Positions 15,468-21,455 of a stretch of 21,455 nt of DNA are shown here, one piece after another; position 1 is the stretch's first letter, and the number at the start of each line of letters is the position of its first letter. Location: assembly GCA_900540145.1 (NCBI GenBank), contig UQEW01000037.1, positions 1 to 21,455 on the forward strand, read 5' to 3'. The notes below the pieces were generated by a model. That model made no database searches, was not told the origin of the DNA, and saw nothing but the letters and a program-made list of their open reading frames with translations. The position numbers and the translations under genes are program-made. This DNA comes from an uncultured Eubacteriales bacterium. GTDB lineage: Bacteria; Bacillota; Clostridia; Peptostreptococcales; Anaerovoracaceae.

Positions 15468-15494
15468 TCAGCACTCTATTAAAATGAGTGCTAA
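15468..15494 (+). promoter_or_regulatory. CIRCE element, HrcA operator
   Basis: TCAGCACTC-N9-GAGTGCTAA matches the CIRCE consensus TTAGCACTC-N9-GAGTGCTAA with one change (C for T at position 2). HrcA bound here would repress clpB until heat or misfolded-protein stress. It lies upstream of the best promoter rather than over the transcription start. Confidence 0.93.
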
Positions 15495-15502
15495 AAAAAT
15501 GA

Positions 15503-15530
15503 TTTACATTTTGTTTTTTGGGTATATAAT
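15503..15530 (+). promoter_or_regulatory. Sigma-A promoter of clpB
   Basis: TTTACA (15503-15508) and TATAAT (15525-15530) with a 16-bp spacer. Transcription would begin near 15537, about 54 nt before the ATG. The -35 box starts 8 bp after the CIRCE element. Confidence 0.75.
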
Positions 15531-15590
15531 ATAAATGTAAGTACAGAAAACATAACATTTGTAAATGCATACACTGAGAGGGGTGATTGT

Positions 15591-18200
15591 ATGAATATAG
15601 AAAAATATACACAGAATGCTCAATCAGCTATAGTTGAATGTCAAAACATAGCTATTTCAGAGGGCCATCAAATGCTTGATGGGGAACATTTGCACATGGC
15701 TCTTTTACAACAAAAGGACGGATTGATACCGAAACTTTTGCAATATAATAAGGTAGATGTTTCGTCTGTGATAGCAGATCTTCAGGCTGAATTGGAAAAA
15801 CTGCCAAAGGTATCAGGCGCGGCAGACAATATGTATTCTTCCAGAAGGCTTTCACAACTTTTGATGAAAGCAGAGAAGATAGCCGAACAGTTTAAAGATG
15901 AATATGTGAGCGTAGAGCACCTTTATCTTGCCCTTTTAGATGAAAAAGGAACGCCAAGCAGCAGAATTTTCGCTAAGTTTGGCATAACAAAAGATAAATT
16001 TCTTGAAGCGCTTTCCAAAGTAAGGGGTAACCAGAGAGTAACCAGTCAGAACCCTGAAGACAATTACGACGCTCTTACCAAGTATGGCAGAGACCTGGTT
16101 CAGATGGCCAAAGAGGGAAAACTTGATCCCGTTATCGGAAGAGATGCTGAGATCAGGCATACTATCCAGATTCTTTCCAGAAGAACTAAGAACAACCCTG
16201 TACTCATAGGTGAACCAGGCGTAGGCAAAACAGCTGTGGTTGAAGGCCTTGCTCAGCGTATTCTCAACGGAGATGTGCCAGAAGGCCTTAAAGACAAGAC
16301 TATCTTTGCTCTTGATATGGGCGCTCTTATTGCAGGCGCCAAATACAGAGGAGAATTTGAAGAAAGGCTGAAAGCTGTGCTCAATGAAGTGGAGAAATCT
16401 GAGGGAAGGATAATCCTGTTCATAGACGAAATACACAATATTGTAGGAGCAGGCAGAACAGAAGGCTCTATGGATGCCGGCAACCTGCTTAAGCCTAAGC
16501 TTGCAAGAGGAGAACTTCACTGCATAGGCGCCACTACCCTTGACGAATATAGAAAATATATTGAAAAAGACGCAGCCCTTGAAAGAAGATTTCAAAAGGT
16601 TATGGTGGATCAGCCTAGCGTAGAGGACACTATTTCCATATTGAGAGGGTTGAAAGAAAGGTTTGAGATACATCACGGCGTAAGAATTACAGATAGCGCT
16701 TTGATTGCCTGCGCTACTCTGTCTGACAGATATATAAGTGACAGATTCCTTCCGGATAAGGCTATCGATTTGATGGATGAGGCCGCGGCCAGAATAAGAA
16801 CCGAGATAGACAGCATGCCGTCAGAGCTGGATGAGATTTCAAGAAAGATAATGCAGCTGGAAATAGAAAAACAGGCTTTGAGCAAAGAAACTGATAAAGG
16901 CTCGAAAGCCAGACTTGAAGCTCTGGAAAAAGAGCTGGCTTCCTTAAAAGAGGAGGATGCTCTCATGAGGGCTAAGTGGGAAAATGAGAAAAAGGAAATT
17001 TCGGAAGTAAAAGCCACTAAGCAGCAAATAGAAGAAGTGCGTCATCAGATGGAGGAAGCGGAGAGAAATTACGATTTAGAAAAACTGGCAAAGCTGAAAT
17101 ACGGAACTCTTCCTGAACTGGAGAAAAAGCTGGAGGTCGAAAAGTCCGCCGCTGCCAAGGATGACGGAGAAAGACTCTTAAAAGAAGAAGTTACAGAGGA
17201 AGAAATCGCTGAAGTAATTTCAGGCTGGACAGGAATACCGGTCAGCAAGCTGGTCGAAAGCGAAAGAGAAAAGCTCTTAAGATTGCCGGAGATACTTCAC
17301 AAGAGAGTTATAGGCCAGGAAGACGGAGTAAAGGCAGTTTCTGAAGCTATATTGAGGGCAAGAGCAGGTTTGAAAGATGAGAATAGACCTATCGGCTCCT
17401 TTATTTTCCTGGGACCTACGGGAGTAGGCAAGACTGAATTGGCAAAAGCTTTGTCTGAAGCGCTTTTCGACACAGAAAAGAATCTGATAAGGATAGACAT
17501 GTCTGAATATATGGAGAAGCACTCAGTATCCAGATTGGTAGGAGCTCCTCCGGGATATGTGGGATACGATGAAGGCGGCCAGCTTACAGAGGCCGTACGC
17601 CGCAAACCTTACAGCGTAATTCTTTTTGATGAGATAGAAAAAGCCCATCCTGATGTTTTCAATATATTGCTTCAATTGCTGGATGACGGGCGTCTGACCG
17701 ACAATCAGGGCAGGACTGTGGATTTTAAAAATACCATAGTTATAATGACCTCCAACATAGGAAGCAGTGATTTGATTGAAAACATGCAAGATGATGGAAA
17801 GATTTCTGCTGAAGTAGAGGAAAGAGTTACCGGACAGCTGAAGAATTATTTCAGACCTGAATTCCTTAACAGGATAGATGATATCATAATCTTTAGCCCT
17901 CTGACCAAGTCGCAGATTATGGAAATAATCACTCTGTCCCTCAAAGGCCTTGAAAAAAGGCTTGCCGATAGAGGTATGAATCTTGAACTCACAAACGAAG
18001 CTAAGGGATTCATAGCAGAACAGGCATATGACCCTCATTATGGCGCAAGACCTGTGAAACGTTATCTTCAGAAAAATATAGAAACTGAAATAGCTTCTAT
18101 GATAATCAGGGGAGATGTGGTAGACGGCCAGACCATAATGATAGACAGCGACGGTGAGAAACTCGATATCAAAGCAAAGCTTGATATTACAGCAAAATAA
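15591..18200 (+). CDS. clpB: ATP-dependent disaggregase ClpB
   Basis: 869 residues, full length. Order: Clp N-domain repeats (1-145); first AAA+ module with Walker A GEPGVGKT (207-214), Walker [10 protein letters not shown] and pore loop [10 protein letters not shown]; the long coiled-coil middle domain (about 405-525, rich in Glu/Lys) that separates ClpB from ClpA/ClpC; and a second AAA+ module with Walker A GPTGVGKT (608-615), pore loop GYVGYDEGG and Walker [13 protein letters not shown]. There is no ClpP-binding IGF loop. With DnaK/DnaJ it threads aggregated proteins through its hexamer and refolds them. A GAGGGGTGA site precedes the ATG. Regulation is by HrcA through the upstream CIRCE. 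It is apparently monocistronic, with no clear terminator in the gap to mntP. Confidence 0.98.
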   Translation: MNIEKYTQNAQSAIVECQNIAISEGHQMLDGEHLHMALLQQKDGLIPKLLQYNKVDVSSVIADLQAELEKLPKVSGAADNMYSSRRLSQLLMKAEKIAEQFKDEYVSVEHLYLALLDEKGTPSSRIFAKFGITKDKFLEALSKVRGNQRVTSQNPEDNYDALTKYGRDLVQMAKEGKLDPVIGRDAEIRHTIQILSRRTKNNPVLIGEPGVGKTAVVEGLAQRILNGDVPEGLKDKTIFALDMGALIAGAKYRGEFEERLKAVLNEVEKSEGRIILFIDEIHNIVGAGRTEGSMDAGNLLKPKLARGELHCIGATTLDEYRKYIEKDAALERRFQKVMVDQPSVEDTISILRGLKERFEIHHGVRITDSALIACATLSDRYISDRFLPDKAIDLMDEAAARIRTEIDSMPSELDEISRKIMQLEIEKQALSKETDKGSKARLEALEKELASLKEEDALMRAKWENEKKEISEVKATKQQIEEVRHQMEEAERNYDLEKLAKLKYGTLPELEKKLEVEKSAAAKDDGERLLKEEVTEEEIAEVISGWTGIPVSKLVESEREKLLRLPEILHKRVIGQEDGVKAVSEAILRARAGLKDENRPIGSFIFLGPTGVGKTELAKALSEALFDTEKNLIRIDMSEYMEKHSVSRLVGAPPGYVGYDEGGQLTEAVRRKPYSVILFDEIEKAHPDVFNILLQLLDDGRLTDNQGRTVDFKNTIVIMTSNIGSSDLIENMQDDGKISAEVEERVTGQLKNYFRPEFLNRIDDIIIFSPLTKSQIMEIITLSLKGLEKRLADRGMNLELTNEAKGFIAEQAYDPHYGARPVKRYLQKNIETEIASMIIRGDVVDGQTIMIDSDGEKLDIKAKLDITAK

Positions 18201-18216
18201 AAGGATCCGGACATTG

Positions 18217-18257
18217 CCGCCCGAAAAATAAGCCAGTCTACACCGCCCGAAAAATAA
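18217..18257 (+). repeat. 15-bp direct repeat after clpB
   Basis: CCGCCCGAAAAATAA occurs exactly twice (18217-18231 and 18243-18257) with 11 nt between. The 139-nt gap between clpB and mntP shows no yybP-ykoY (manganese) riboswitch core and no clear promoter or terminator. Confidence 0.7.
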
Positions 18258-18339
18258 ACAAACAATAATCTGTTGCCTCCAAGCATATTCTGTTGTACAA
18301 TGAAAAAGTATTTTGTGCCGGATAGGCTTTGGAGGTAAC

Positions 18340-18912
18340 ATGAGTTTTTTTGAGGTACTAATGATAGGGGTAGGCCTTTCCATGGATGCCTTTGCGGCTT
18401 CAGTATGCAAAGGTTTGTGCATGAGGCGGGCAACTTTAAAAAACGTATTGATTATTGGGGTGTTTTTCGGGGGCTTTCAGGCACTGATGCCGCTTTTGGG
18501 ATATTTCCTGGGAAAACAGTTTGAAGAATACATAGTTTCTGTTGACCACTGGGTAGCCTTTGCTCTTTTGGCTTTTATAGGCGGCAAGATGATTGTCGAT
18601 GTGATAAAAGATGATGGAAGTGAAAGCTGCGATGCCAAAGAAACAAACTTAAAATTGCGTGAGGTTCTGATTCTTGCCTTAGCCACCAGCATCGACGCTT
18701 TGGCGGTAGGCATATCCTTTGCGTTTTTAAAGGTGGACATAGGCTCCGCAGTTTTGACTATAGGAGTAATAACGCTGCTCTTATCGTCTATCGGAGTTGT
18801 GATAGGCAATAAATTCGGCGCCAGATATAAAAACAAAGCTACTCTGGCGGGCGGCATAATTCTCATATTGATAGGCACGAAAATTCTGCTTGAGCACCTG
18901 GGAATCCTCTGA
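18340..18912 (+). CDS. mntP: Manganese efflux pump MntP
   Basis: 190 residues from the ATG at 18340, which has GGAGG 4 nt upstream; a longer frame from a TTG at 18313 would add nine residues but has no ribosome binding site. Six membrane spans in two homologous halves carry the paired family motifs GLSMDAFAAS (span 1) and ATSIDALAVG (span 4), whose Asp residues are needed for Mn2+ export. The loop between spans 3 and 4 is short and charged. It exports excess Mn2+ from the cell. Homologues are often controlled by a manganese riboswitch or MntR; neither is visible here. The gene's last codons form the left arm of its own terminator. Confidence 0.95.
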   Translation: MSFFEVLMIGVGLSMDAFAASVCKGLCMRRATLKNVLIIGVFFGGFQALMPLLGYFLGKQFEEYIVSVDHWVAFALLAFIGGKMIVDVIKDDGSESCDAKETNLKLREVLILALATSIDALAVGISFAFLKVDIGSAVLTIGVITLLLSSIGVVIGNKFGARYKNKATLAGGIILILIGTKILLEHLGIL

Positions 18913-18930
18913 TCCCCAGGTGTTTTTTAT
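18895..18930 (+). terminator. Rho-independent terminator overlapping the end of mntP
   Basis: Stem CACCTGGG (18895-18902) / CCCAGGTG (18915-18922), 12-nt loop containing the mntP stop codon, followed by six T. The right side lies 20 nt from the stop of the convergent LysR gene. Confidence 0.88.
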
Positions 18931-18950
18931 TGCCCTACTGCAATGCTAAA

Positions 18951-19847
18951 CTAAACTACTGAAAGCTCTTCTTTTAACCTTTCTAAAAAGAGTTCTGCCG
19001 CTTTGGAAAATACTTGATATTTTTTCCAAATCAGAACGAGGCCTGATTCCACCTTCGGTTTAAGGGGCCTAAAACACAGGTCGCTGCTTTCTGACGTGTT
19101 GGTAAGCTTATCGAGGGTTATGGCATAACCTATGCCGGCTTCTACCATTATCGCCGCGTTATAAACCAGGTTATATGTTGTAACTATATTCAGCTTTTCA
19201 TAATCTTCGCCAAACCAGGCAGTGAATCCGTTATCAGAAGGTATAGGTGAGGCCACCTGTCTGGAGCATATCAGCGGCAAACCGATCAAATCTTCCTTTT
19301 CTATAAATTCTTTCTCTGCAAGAGGGCTGTCTTTTCGCATTATTACGCCCCACAAATCCTTTTCCGTGAGATTCAGAAAGTCGTATTTGGATATATCTGC
19401 CGGCTGTATCAATATGCCGAAGTCCAGCAGACCTTTGTCAAGACGGTCTGAGACATCTGTGGCGTTCCCGCTGTGTATATGGTATCTTATACCCGGAAAC
19501 TCGTCTTGCAATTGCTTGGCAATTTCCATTATACGGCGAATAGCTTGTGTTTCTCCGCTGCCGATATAAATATCTCCGCTTATGGCATTGGTTATGGAAG
19601 AAAATTCTGCTTCGGTTTTATCGACCATGGACACTATTTCTTCTGCTCTTTTTCGCAGCAACATTCCCTCAGGCGTGAGAGTAACTCTGTGGCTTTTTCT
19701 CACCAGAAGCTGCTGTCCCAATTCTTCTTCTAAATCATGTATTTGACGTGAAAGCGTAGGTTGAGTTATATGTAAAAAATTGGCGGCGCTGGTTATATTA
19801 CCTTCTCTGGCAACAGCCAGAAAGTAGCGCAGAACTCTGATTTCCAT
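18951..19847 (-). CDS. LysR-family transcriptional regulator
   Basis: 298 residues, the usual length. The N-terminal winged helix-turn-helix is seen in FLAVAREGNITSAANFLHIT followed by QPTLSRQIHDLEEELG (residues about 9-45) and the RVTLTPEG wing. The linker helix and the two-lobed effector domain (from about 90, GDIYIGSGE) follow. Such regulators bind as tetramers to a T-N11-A operator in the divergent promoter region and usually activate the neighbouring genes in response to a small ligand. AAGGAG lies 8 nt before the ATG. Here the 147-nt divergent gap contains a matching palindrome over its own -35, so it probably represses itself and controls the small protein and hydrolase. The inducer is unknown. 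Confidence 0.93.
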   Translation of the reverse strand: MEIRVLRYFLAVAREGNITSAANFLHITQPTLSRQIHDLEEELGQQLLVRKSHRVTLTPEGMLLRKRAEEIVSMVDKTEAEFSSITNAISGDIYIGSGETQAIRRIMEIAKQLQDEFPGIRYHIHSGNATDVSDRLDKGLLDFGILIQPADISKYDFLNLTEKDLWGVIMRKDSPLAEKEFIEKEDLIGLPLICSRQVASPIPSDNGFTAWFGEDYEKLNIVTTYNLVYNAAIMVEAGIGYAITLDKLTNTSESSDLCFRPLKPKVESGLVLIWKKYQVFSKAAELFLERLKEELSVV

Positions 19848-19886
19848 AACGATGTCTCCTTGAATGCAATGATAGTTTTGTAATTA

Positions 19887-19915
19887 ATTATATCTGAGCA
19901 GACAATGCCTGTAAA
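19887..19915 (-). promoter_or_regulatory. Promoter of the LysR regulator gene
   Basis: The minus strand has TTTACA (19910-19915) and a perfect TATAAT (19887-19892) with a 17-bp spacer, about 40-45 nt before the ATG at 19847. Confidence 0.75.
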
Positions 19916-19920
19916 GCATT
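19904..19920. promoter_or_regulatory. LysR-type operator (T-N11-A palindrome)
   Basis: AATGC-ctgtaaa-GCATT is a perfect 5-7-5 palindrome fitting T-N11-A. It covers the -35 box of the regulator gene (autorepression) and ends 22 bp upstream of the -35 of the divergent promoter, near -60, the usual activator recognition position. Confidence 0.7.
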
Positions 19921-19942
19921 TCATGTGATAAAAACAAAGTAT

Positions 19943-19970
19943 TTGCTATTTACTGCAGGCTGGTTACAAT
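19943..19970 (+). promoter_or_regulatory. Promoter of the small protein/hydrolase pair
   Basis: TTGCTA (19943-19948) and TACAAT (19965-19970) with a 16-bp spacer, 24 nt before the ATG at 19995. The imperfect boxes suit a LysR-activated promoter. Confidence 0.6.
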
Positions 19971-19994
19971 AAAAATATAGAAGGAGGTAAGCCG

Positions 19995-20282
19995 ATGGAT
20001 TCAGCTATAGATAAAGGACAAGAAAAGACCGATAAGGAGGAGCAGATTTTTAAGCTTACAAGAAATTTGGCTGATGCAGGCTGTGATAAGAAAATGATAG
20101 AGCATTTTCTCTGGCTGTGGAACGAGCAGAAGCGAGATGAGCAATACAGATTTCTTGCTTGTTACAAGCAAACCCTTCTTGCGGTAATGCATCAGGACCA
20201 ATATAAGATAGATTGTCTGGATCATTTGGTGTATACCATGAAAAAAGAAGACGCTGAAATGCAAAATAAAAAGGAGATATGA
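19995..20282 (+). CDS. Small helical protein of unknown function
   Basis: 95 residues, not recognised as a named family. It is highly charged and predicted helical, with no signal peptide or membrane span. Visible pattern: FKLTRNLADAGCDKKMIEHF, then WLWNEQKRDEQYRFLACYKQ, then a third helix with KIDCLDHLVYTMKKED. Similar small proteins (an AGCD-type turn, an Arg/Lys-rich middle, and IDCLDYL near the end) occur widely in Clostridia beside regulators, as far as I recall, without a known role. A perfect AGGAGG site 7 nt before the ATG predicts strong translation. It lies 3 nt upstream of the hydrolase, whose ribosome binding site is inside its 3' end, so the two are co-expressed under the divergent LysR regulator. 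Confidence 0.8.
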   Translation: MDSAIDKGQEKTDKEEQIFKLTRNLADAGCDKKMIEHFLWLWNEQKRDEQYRFLACYKQTLLAVMHQDQYKIDCLDHLVYTMKKEDAEMQNKKEI

Positions 20283-20285
20283 AAA

Positions 20286-21287
20286 ATGGAAGAAAAGTTG
20301 ATATTAACCCAAGAATGGGATAAGACCTTTCCCAAAAGTGAAAAAGTGGATCATTGCAAGGTGACTTTTAAAAATCGATATGGAATAACTTTAGCTGCCG
20401 ACCTCTACGAACCGAAGGGCGATCAAGGCAGGGGCGAAAACGGCAAATTTGCCGCTATAGCTGTCAGCGGACCTTTTGGAGCTGTTAAAGAGCAAGCCTC
20501 AGGTCTGTACGCTCAAACCATGGCTGAAAGAGGATTTTTAGCCATAGCTTTCGATCCGTCTTATACAGGAGAAAGCGGGGGACTTCCAAGGTATATGGCC
20601 TCACCTGATATAAATACGGAAGACTTCCAGGCGGCAGTGGATTTTCTTTCAGTACAGAAAAATGTGGACCCTGAAAAGATTGGAATAATAGGGATTTGCG
20701 GCTGGGGAGGAATGGCTATCAATACAGCGGCCCTGGATACAAGAATCAAGGCTACGGTGGCATGTACCATGTATGATATGACTCGCGTAAATTCAAAAGG
20801 GTATTTTGATTCAGAGGATAGCGAAGAAGCGCGCTATGAAAAGAAGAAAGCTCTCAATGCTCAGAGAACAGAAGATTATAAAAACGACTTCTATAGTCTT
20901 GCAGGAGGTGTTGTTGACCCGTTACCTGATGACGCTCCTTTCTTTGTCAAGGACTACCATGATTACTATAAGACAGATAGGGGATATCATCCGCGTTCTC
21001 TCAACTCCAACGGCGGATGGAATGTAATAGGGTGCATGTCTTTTATGAATCAACCTATTTTAAAGTATAGCAACGAGATAAGAAGCGCTGTCTTGCTCAT
21101 ACACGGTGAAAAGGCCCATTCGTGCTATTTCAGCAAGGACGCCTATGCGGATATGATTAAAGACAGCAAATACGCTGACAACAAGGAATTAATGATAATC
21201 CCGGAGGCGGTACATACTGACTTATATGATAGGACAGATGTAATTCCTTTTGACAAGATAGCGGACTTTATGAGAAAAAATATGTAA
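20286..21287 (+). CDS. Alpha/beta hydrolase with Cys nucleophile (dienelactone hydrolase-like)
   Basis: 333 residues with an alpha/beta-hydrolase fold. The nucleophile elbow is GICGWGG (136-142), putting Cys138 where most relatives have Ser, as in dienelactone hydrolase-like and YcjY-like enzymes. The catalytic His is His310 in PEAVHTDLYD; the acid is probably in the GEKAHSCYFSKDAY segment (274-287). An insertion of about 70 residues (165-240, rich in Asp, Lys and Tyr) forms a lid. There is no signal peptide, so it is cytosolic. Likely reaction: cleavage of a small ester, lactone or similar acyl compound; the substrate cannot be read. AAGGAG lies 9 nt upstream inside the preceding gene. It is probably induced by the divergent LysR protein in response to its substrate. 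A hairpin 49 nt after the stop may end transcription. Confidence 0.85.
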   Translation: MEEKLILTQEWDKTFPKSEKVDHCKVTFKNRYGITLAADLYEPKGDQGRGENGKFAAIAVSGPFGAVKEQASGLYAQTMAERGFLAIAFDPSYTGESGGLPRYMASPDINTEDFQAAVDFLSVQKNVDPEKIGIIGICGWGGMAINTAALDTRIKATVACTMYDMTRVNSKGYFDSEDSEEARYEKKKALNAQRTEDYKNDFYSLAGGVVDPLPDDAPFFVKDYHDYYKTDRGYHPRSLNSNGGWNVIGCMSFMNQPILKYSNEIRSAVLLIHGEKAHSCYFSKDAYADMIKDSKYADNKELMIIPEAVHTDLYDRTDVIPFDKIADFMRKNM

Positions 21288-21336
21288 AACTGCCAGGTAC
21301 GGCACAAATGAGGTTGCCTCAATATTGAAGGGACTG

Positions 21337-21367
21337 TCGCATTAACGATAATTTTTCGTTAATGCGA
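21337..21367. terminator. 12-bp perfect hairpin, probable terminator or end of a repeat element
   Basis: TCGCATTAACGA (21337-21348) and TCGTTAATGCGA (21356-21367) around a 7-nt loop TAATTTT. The stem extends outward imperfectly (GGGACTG against AAGCCCCC), giving about 19 paired positions with two mismatches. There is no T-tract behind it; a run of seven C follows instead. That suits a REP/MITE-like element or IS terminal sequence as well as a terminator. Confidence 0.5.
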
Positions 21368-21428
21368 AAGCCCCCCCATGCCTCTGATATTATGCCACGC
21401 CCCCACGATTTGACCAAAACATTTTAAA

Positions 21429-21451
21429 ATAGTGGGGCAAAAACCCACTAT
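21429..21451. repeat. 8-bp inverted repeat at the window edge
   Basis: ATAGTGGG (21429-21436) and CCCACTAT (21444-21451) around GCAAAAA. Together with the C-rich stretches at 21371-21378 and 21402-21408 it shows that the last 168 nt hold structure but no gene that I can support. Confidence 0.5.
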
Positions 21452-21455
21452 CTGA

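Noticed and set aside
15285..15482. 65-codon plus-strand frame between the site-2 protease gene and clpB
   Set aside because: It begins inside the 18-bp hairpin and runs into the CIRCE element, has no ribosome binding site, and shows no domain or natural composition.
18201..18339. Manganese (yybP-ykoY) riboswitch before mntP
   Set aside because: The gap lacks the conserved core sequences; only a 15-bp direct repeat is present.

Overview
The window reads as chromosomal DNA of a spore-forming, anaerobic Gram-positive bacterium of the class Clostridia. The evidence is spoIVA, an oxygen-sensitive dehydratase/activase pair of the 2-hydroxyacyl-CoA dehydratase family, a MurT/GatD-type pair, a CIRCE-associated clpB, AT-leaning codon use and strong AGGAGG-type ribosome binding sites. 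A Eubacteriales Family XIII (Anaerovoracaceae)-like host is a guess. No rRNA, tRNA, CRISPR array or complete insertion sequence was seen.

Layout. 1-3121 (minus strand): a two-gene HgdB-like/activase unit, in which one gene fuses a dehydratase-type subunit to its ATP-driven activator. 3284-4027 (plus): a TraX-family membrane acyltransferase. 4075-5952 (minus): a secreted, membrane-anchored surface protein with three Ig-like repeats. 6142-7620 (plus): spoIVA, the spore coat basement ATPase. 7691-13814 (plus): MFS exporter, cardiolipin synthase, sugar-transfer-associated ATP-grasp protein, MurT-like Mur ligase and GatD-like amidotransferase subunit, closed by a strong terminator. 13971-14327 (minus): a two-LysM protein without signal peptide. 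14440-15159 (plus): a site-2-type membrane metalloprotease. 15160-15590: a non-coding spacer rich in hairpins and short repeats, ending in a CIRCE element and a sigma-A promoter. 15591-18200: clpB. 18340-18912: mntP. 18951-19847 (minus): a LysR regulator, divergent from a small unknown protein and a Cys-nucleophile alpha/beta hydrolase (19995-21287). 21288-21455: two hairpins and C-rich sequence, no gene seen.

The point most worth following is the MurT/GatD-like pair. Both align well with lipid II isoglutaminyl synthase, but the GatD-like subunit has lost the catalytic Cys (Gly in its place) and the catalytic His (Ile in its place), and the MurT-like partner is altered at positions that are normally well conserved. 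Lying behind cardiolipin synthase and an ATP-grasp gene, the pair may have moved to a glutaminase-independent ligation in the envelope. The second theme is three short tandem duplications (16, 17 and 21 bp units), each spanning the stop codon of a minus-strand gene. One of them also supplies the ribosome binding site and start of the next gene.
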